Assembly: GCA_910587235.1 (NCBI GenBank)
Contig: CAJUKD010000031.1
Location: 1 to 25,987, forward strand
DNA from: an uncultured Muribaculaceae bacterium
GTDB taxonomy: Bacteria > Bacteroidota > Bacteroidia > Bacteroidales > Muribaculaceae
DNA length: 25,987 nucleotides
Direction: 5' to 3'
The position numbers and the translations under genes are program-made. The notes below the pieces were generated by a model. That model searched no databases. It worked only from the letters and a program-made list of their open reading frames with translations, and was not told where the DNA came from. Position 1 is the first letter of the stretch, and the number at the start of each line of letters is the position of its first letter. Positions 23,764 to 25,987 of this stretch are shown here, in pieces.

Positions 23764-24717
23764 TTATACAAAAACGGCGTCGTCGAATCGTAGCATTTTC
23801 AGGTTGTCGGTCCAGTTGCCAGAGTAGTCAGGATTTTGATCAAGGAGATATTCCCGGATCAGAAGTTCGGGATAATCGGCTCCTGCGGCGTAGCTCAGAG
23901 GGTAACCGCCTCCGAAGCGCGGGTTGATTTCTATTGCGACGGTGTCGGCGGTGACCGGCTCGTGGAAGAGCTGTACGCAGATACATCCCCTGCAGCCATC
24001 GATGTGGCCGAGGTGTTGCCTTATGTAAGGTTCGAGGGCCTTGACAGTTCGACCTTTGTTGATTTCGCCAGCTCGGATCTCAATCCGTTCGCGCGGAACT
24101 GCCATTTTCAGGTTGTGGTCGCGTCCGTAGTATATGTCGACAGTATATTCCTTGTATATGCTACGGTCGATGTATTCCATGAATATTAGGCGAGGGTTGG
24201 CAAGGATGTCGGGGGTTAGTTCTTCTGCACAGCGGATGTGGTGCAGGTCGGCGCTCAGGGAGCCGTCGTAGGGTTTTGCGAAAAGAGGAAAGCGTGGCTT
24301 GTTCTTGTCGACTGGTGCAGGGATACGTATGCCTTTGCTTTCAAAGAATGCACCGGTGAGGCGTTTGTCGCGGCAGAGACGTATGAATTCCGGTGATGAC
24401 ACACACAGATGCGTGCCTCGGGCCTCGAAGCGTTCTTTTTCTGCGGCAAGGACAGCGAGTTCGGTATCGATGGTCGGTATGACCAGTCCGATACGTTTTT
24501 CAGCGCATATACGTGCCAGAATATCGGGATATTCCGGGGCGGTGACGCGCGGAACGGCAGTGCATCCGTCGGAAACATATGCTGCCGGCGCCATCTCAGG
24601 GCACATGTCGGTGGTGTATACCCGTGCCTGCGGGAAGTGTCGCTGCAGGGATTCCTTGAATGCACGCACCAGTGCCACGCGCTTGCCGGCCGAGGTGATA
24701 AGGATGTTGGTGTTCAC
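23764..24717 (-). CDS. ATP-grasp protein, carbamoyl-phosphate-synthase-like
   Basis: 317 residues starting at a GTG codon; no other start lies near, and NTNILITSAGKRVALVRAF matches the usual N-terminus of this family. An N-terminal Rossmann-like domain with VIPTIDTELAVLA (89-101) is followed by an ATP-grasp fold: FPLFAKPYDGS (ATP-binding Lys), LIFMEYIDR, EYTVDIYYG and the metal-binding end VAIEINPRFGGGYPLS. Such proteins ligate a carboxylate to an amine or other nucleophile. Members near glycosyltransferases are thought to modify sugars or cell-surface polymers. The substrate cannot be told from the sequence. It lies 80 bases downstream of the glycosyltransferase on the same strand, so co-transcription is likely. 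No terminator is clear between its stop and the tRNA promoter. Confidence 0.85.
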   Translation of the reverse strand: MNTNILITSAGKRVALVRAFKESLQRHFPQARVYTTDMCPEMAPAAYVSDGCTAVPRVTAPEYPDILARICAEKRIGLVIPTIDTELAVLAAEKERFEARGTHLCVSSPEFIRLCRDKRLTGAFFESKGIRIPAPVDKNKPRFPLFAKPYDGSLSADLHHIRCAEELTPDILANPRLIFMEYIDRSIYKEYTVDIYYGRDHNLKMAVPRERIEIRAGEINKGRTVKALEPYIRQHLGHIDGCRGCICVQLFHEPVTADTVAIEINPRFGGGYPLSYAAGADYPELLIREYLLDQNPDYSGNWTDNLKMLRFDDAVFV

Positions 24718-24797
24718 TTTAATATAAAATAATAAGGTGTAGTTTACATTTATTGAATAGGTATCTGAAAGTAACGGTTACGACGAAAATGGGTCTT

Positions 24798-25906
24798 TCA
24801 GCTTTGTATTGTTTTGCGGTAGACAGCGATTGTGTTTTCAGCCATGACATCGGCGGTGAAATGTTTCATGGCGTATTTTTGTCCGGCGGCGCTTATGTCA
24901 ATGCGCAGGCGGTCGTCGCATATCACTTTTTCGAGGATGCGCGACAAGCTACGGCTGTCGCCCTTGGGGAAGATGAAGCCTGTCGCGCCGTCGGTTATCT
25001 GCTCGCGGGCGCCTTCGGCATCGCTTCTGATACACAGGTTACCGGAGAGCATCGCCTCGATGGTGACTACGGGAAAGCCTTCCAGCCACGACGGGAGGAC
25101 AAATATGTCGCACAGCTTATAGAACAGCTCGGAGCTCTGGTACTCGAAGTGTGTCACGCTGTCGTGCAGGCCGGATTTTTCGATTTCGTAGTCGAGCCAG
25201 CGCTGGTTGCTGCGGTCTTCGTTCTTGTCGCTGCCCAGGAATACGATGTGCACTTTTTCACGCAGGCTGTCGGGCAGAAGGCTGACGGCCTGCAGCAGTA
25301 TGTCGTGGCCTTTGCGGGGTTCGATGCTTCCGACGAGCAGCAGCAGGAGCTTGCCGGCGGGCAGTCCGAGTTCTTTTCTGCGGGAAATGCGGTCGGTGGC
25401 AGAAAGTGTCTGTACAAAGCGGCCGGATACACCGTGGTTCACTATTGTTATCTCCTCGTCGCCATAACCGAATTGCCGCTTTGCGTAATCGCGTGTTTCA
25501 TTGCTTATGGCTATGAGGTGCGTAGCATTTTTATAGTAGAAACATGGGTGCAGTTCGTTGACATGGAATGTTGAAACGAACTTACGCCGGATCAGCCAGG
25601 GAATCCATGACAGATAAGGGGACTGTACGTGTATAAGCCCCCCCTAATCAGAGTGTTAGCAACGAAGGAGGCCGCACTGTACAGTTTTGATCGCGAATTG
25701 CGCTCCGGAGGCTTTACGGCGACAATCTTTGCTCCTGTGTTGAGGAAGCGTCTGTAGAGCCTGTCGGCAATCTCGCTTTCACTTTTGCGATAACCGATAA
25801 GTATGGTCAGATCAACGCCTTTGCGCACAAGTGCTTCGGCTAGATCAAGGCTGTGGGTAGTCATGCCGGTCTGGTCGCAGCGTGACAGTAACATCAGGAT
25901 TTTCAT
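24798..25906 (-). pseudogene. GT4 glycosyltransferase, split by frameshift in a G7 run
   Basis: Two pieces make one enzyme. The first (from ATG at 25906) covers about 90 residues of the N-terminal Rossmann domain, MKILMLLSRCDQTGMTTHSL onward. It then leaves frame at seven consecutive G on the minus strand (25638-25644) and stops at 25592-25594. In the next frame the protein resumes at once as LIHVQSPYLSWIPWLIRRKF and runs on through STFHVNEL and VNHGVSGRF, then GSIEPRKGHDILLQA and the GT4 catalytic pattern EGFPVVTIEA (E-x7-E), ending at 24798. With one more G (or two fewer) the frame would be whole, at about 369 residues, a normal GT4 length. It may be a real mutation, a phase-variable switch, or a sequencing error. 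The expected role is transfer of a sugar from a nucleotide-sugar to an envelope glycan. Confidence 0.88.
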
Positions 25907-25933
25907 AGAATTATAATTATATTCAAGGAGCGG

Positions 25934-25987
25934 TCAGTTGTTTCCATTGAATGGTTCCATTGTGGCCGAGGTGGCCGAGTTGATGTC
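25934..25987 (-). other. Possible 3' end of an upstream gene (frame unresolved)
   Basis: All three minus-strand frames are open at the window edge. One ends at 25934-25936 (tail TMEPFNGNN), one at 25923-25925 (tail NGTIQWKQLTAP), and one would overlap the glycosyltransferase ATG as ATGA at 25903-25906. Too little sequence is present to choose between them or to name a product. Confidence 0.3.

Noticed and set aside
24798..25442. The C-terminal glycosyltransferase piece as an independent 214-residue gene starting at GTG 25442
   Set aside because: Family sequence continues upstream in the same frame to the G7 run (NATHLIAISNETRDYAKRQF and earlier), so the GTG is an internal Val codon.
24753..25574. 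A long plus-strand open frame of 273 codons
   Set aside because: It lies opposite the glycosyltransferase, whose minus-strand sequence shows clear GT4 motifs; the plus-strand translation has no recognisable domain.
23764..25906. A full capsule or O-antigen cluster at the right end
   Set aside because: Only one glycosyltransferase and one ATP-grasp gene are visible; no flippase, polymerase or chain-length gene lies within the window.

Overview
The window looks like a chromosomal segment of a gut-type Bacteroidales bacterium, most likely Muribaculaceae or a close relative. The order-level assignment rests on several points: intergenic promoters match the Bacteroidetes TTTG / TAnnTTTG pattern rather than the E. 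coli one; there is an RprX/RprY-type two-component pair; there is a DUF6562 plus GLUG-repeat surface protein; there are DUF4136 and leucine-rich-repeat exported proteins; and a Kdo transferase marks a Gram-negative envelope. The family-level call is an inference.

Left part (1-10.8 kb), mostly plus strand. The window opens inside a DUF6562/GLUG-repeat surface protein. It ends at a strong bidirectional terminator shared with a convergent DUF4136 lipoprotein. A secreted leucine-rich-repeat protein follows, then lepA (EF-4), nhaA (Na+/H+ antiporter), the rprX-rprY-like sensor/regulator pair, and an orphan protein with a DUF4373-like N-terminal domain. Most of these genes have their own promoter, their own hairpin terminator, or both, so this half is a row of short transcription units. 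glmS (about 11-12.8 kb) ends the plus-strand run and meets hemW tail to tail.

Right part (12.8-26 kb), all minus strand. Read in transcription order: an unresolved gene end at the window edge, a GT4 glycosyltransferase split by a frameshift in a run of seven G, an ATP-grasp protein, tRNA-Gln(UUG) with its own promoter and terminator, then gltX-waaA-argC-like, then mlaE-mlaF-holB-addB-like-hemW. In the last block each gene overlaps the next by the 4-base ATGA pattern, except the final 9-base gap. This suggests one translationally coupled operon mixing lipid transport, clamp loading, DNA repair and haem handling. Envelope and sugar functions recur across the window (glmS, waaA, mlaEF, GT4, ATP-grasp).

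No CRISPR array, insertion sequence, prophage or obvious defence island is visible, and I do not see a convincing new multi-gene system. The most unusual items are an ArgC-family protein whose catalytic PGC motif reads PAP, the poly-G frameshift in the glycosyltransferase, the orphan DUF4373-like protein, and the mixed ATGA-linked operon.
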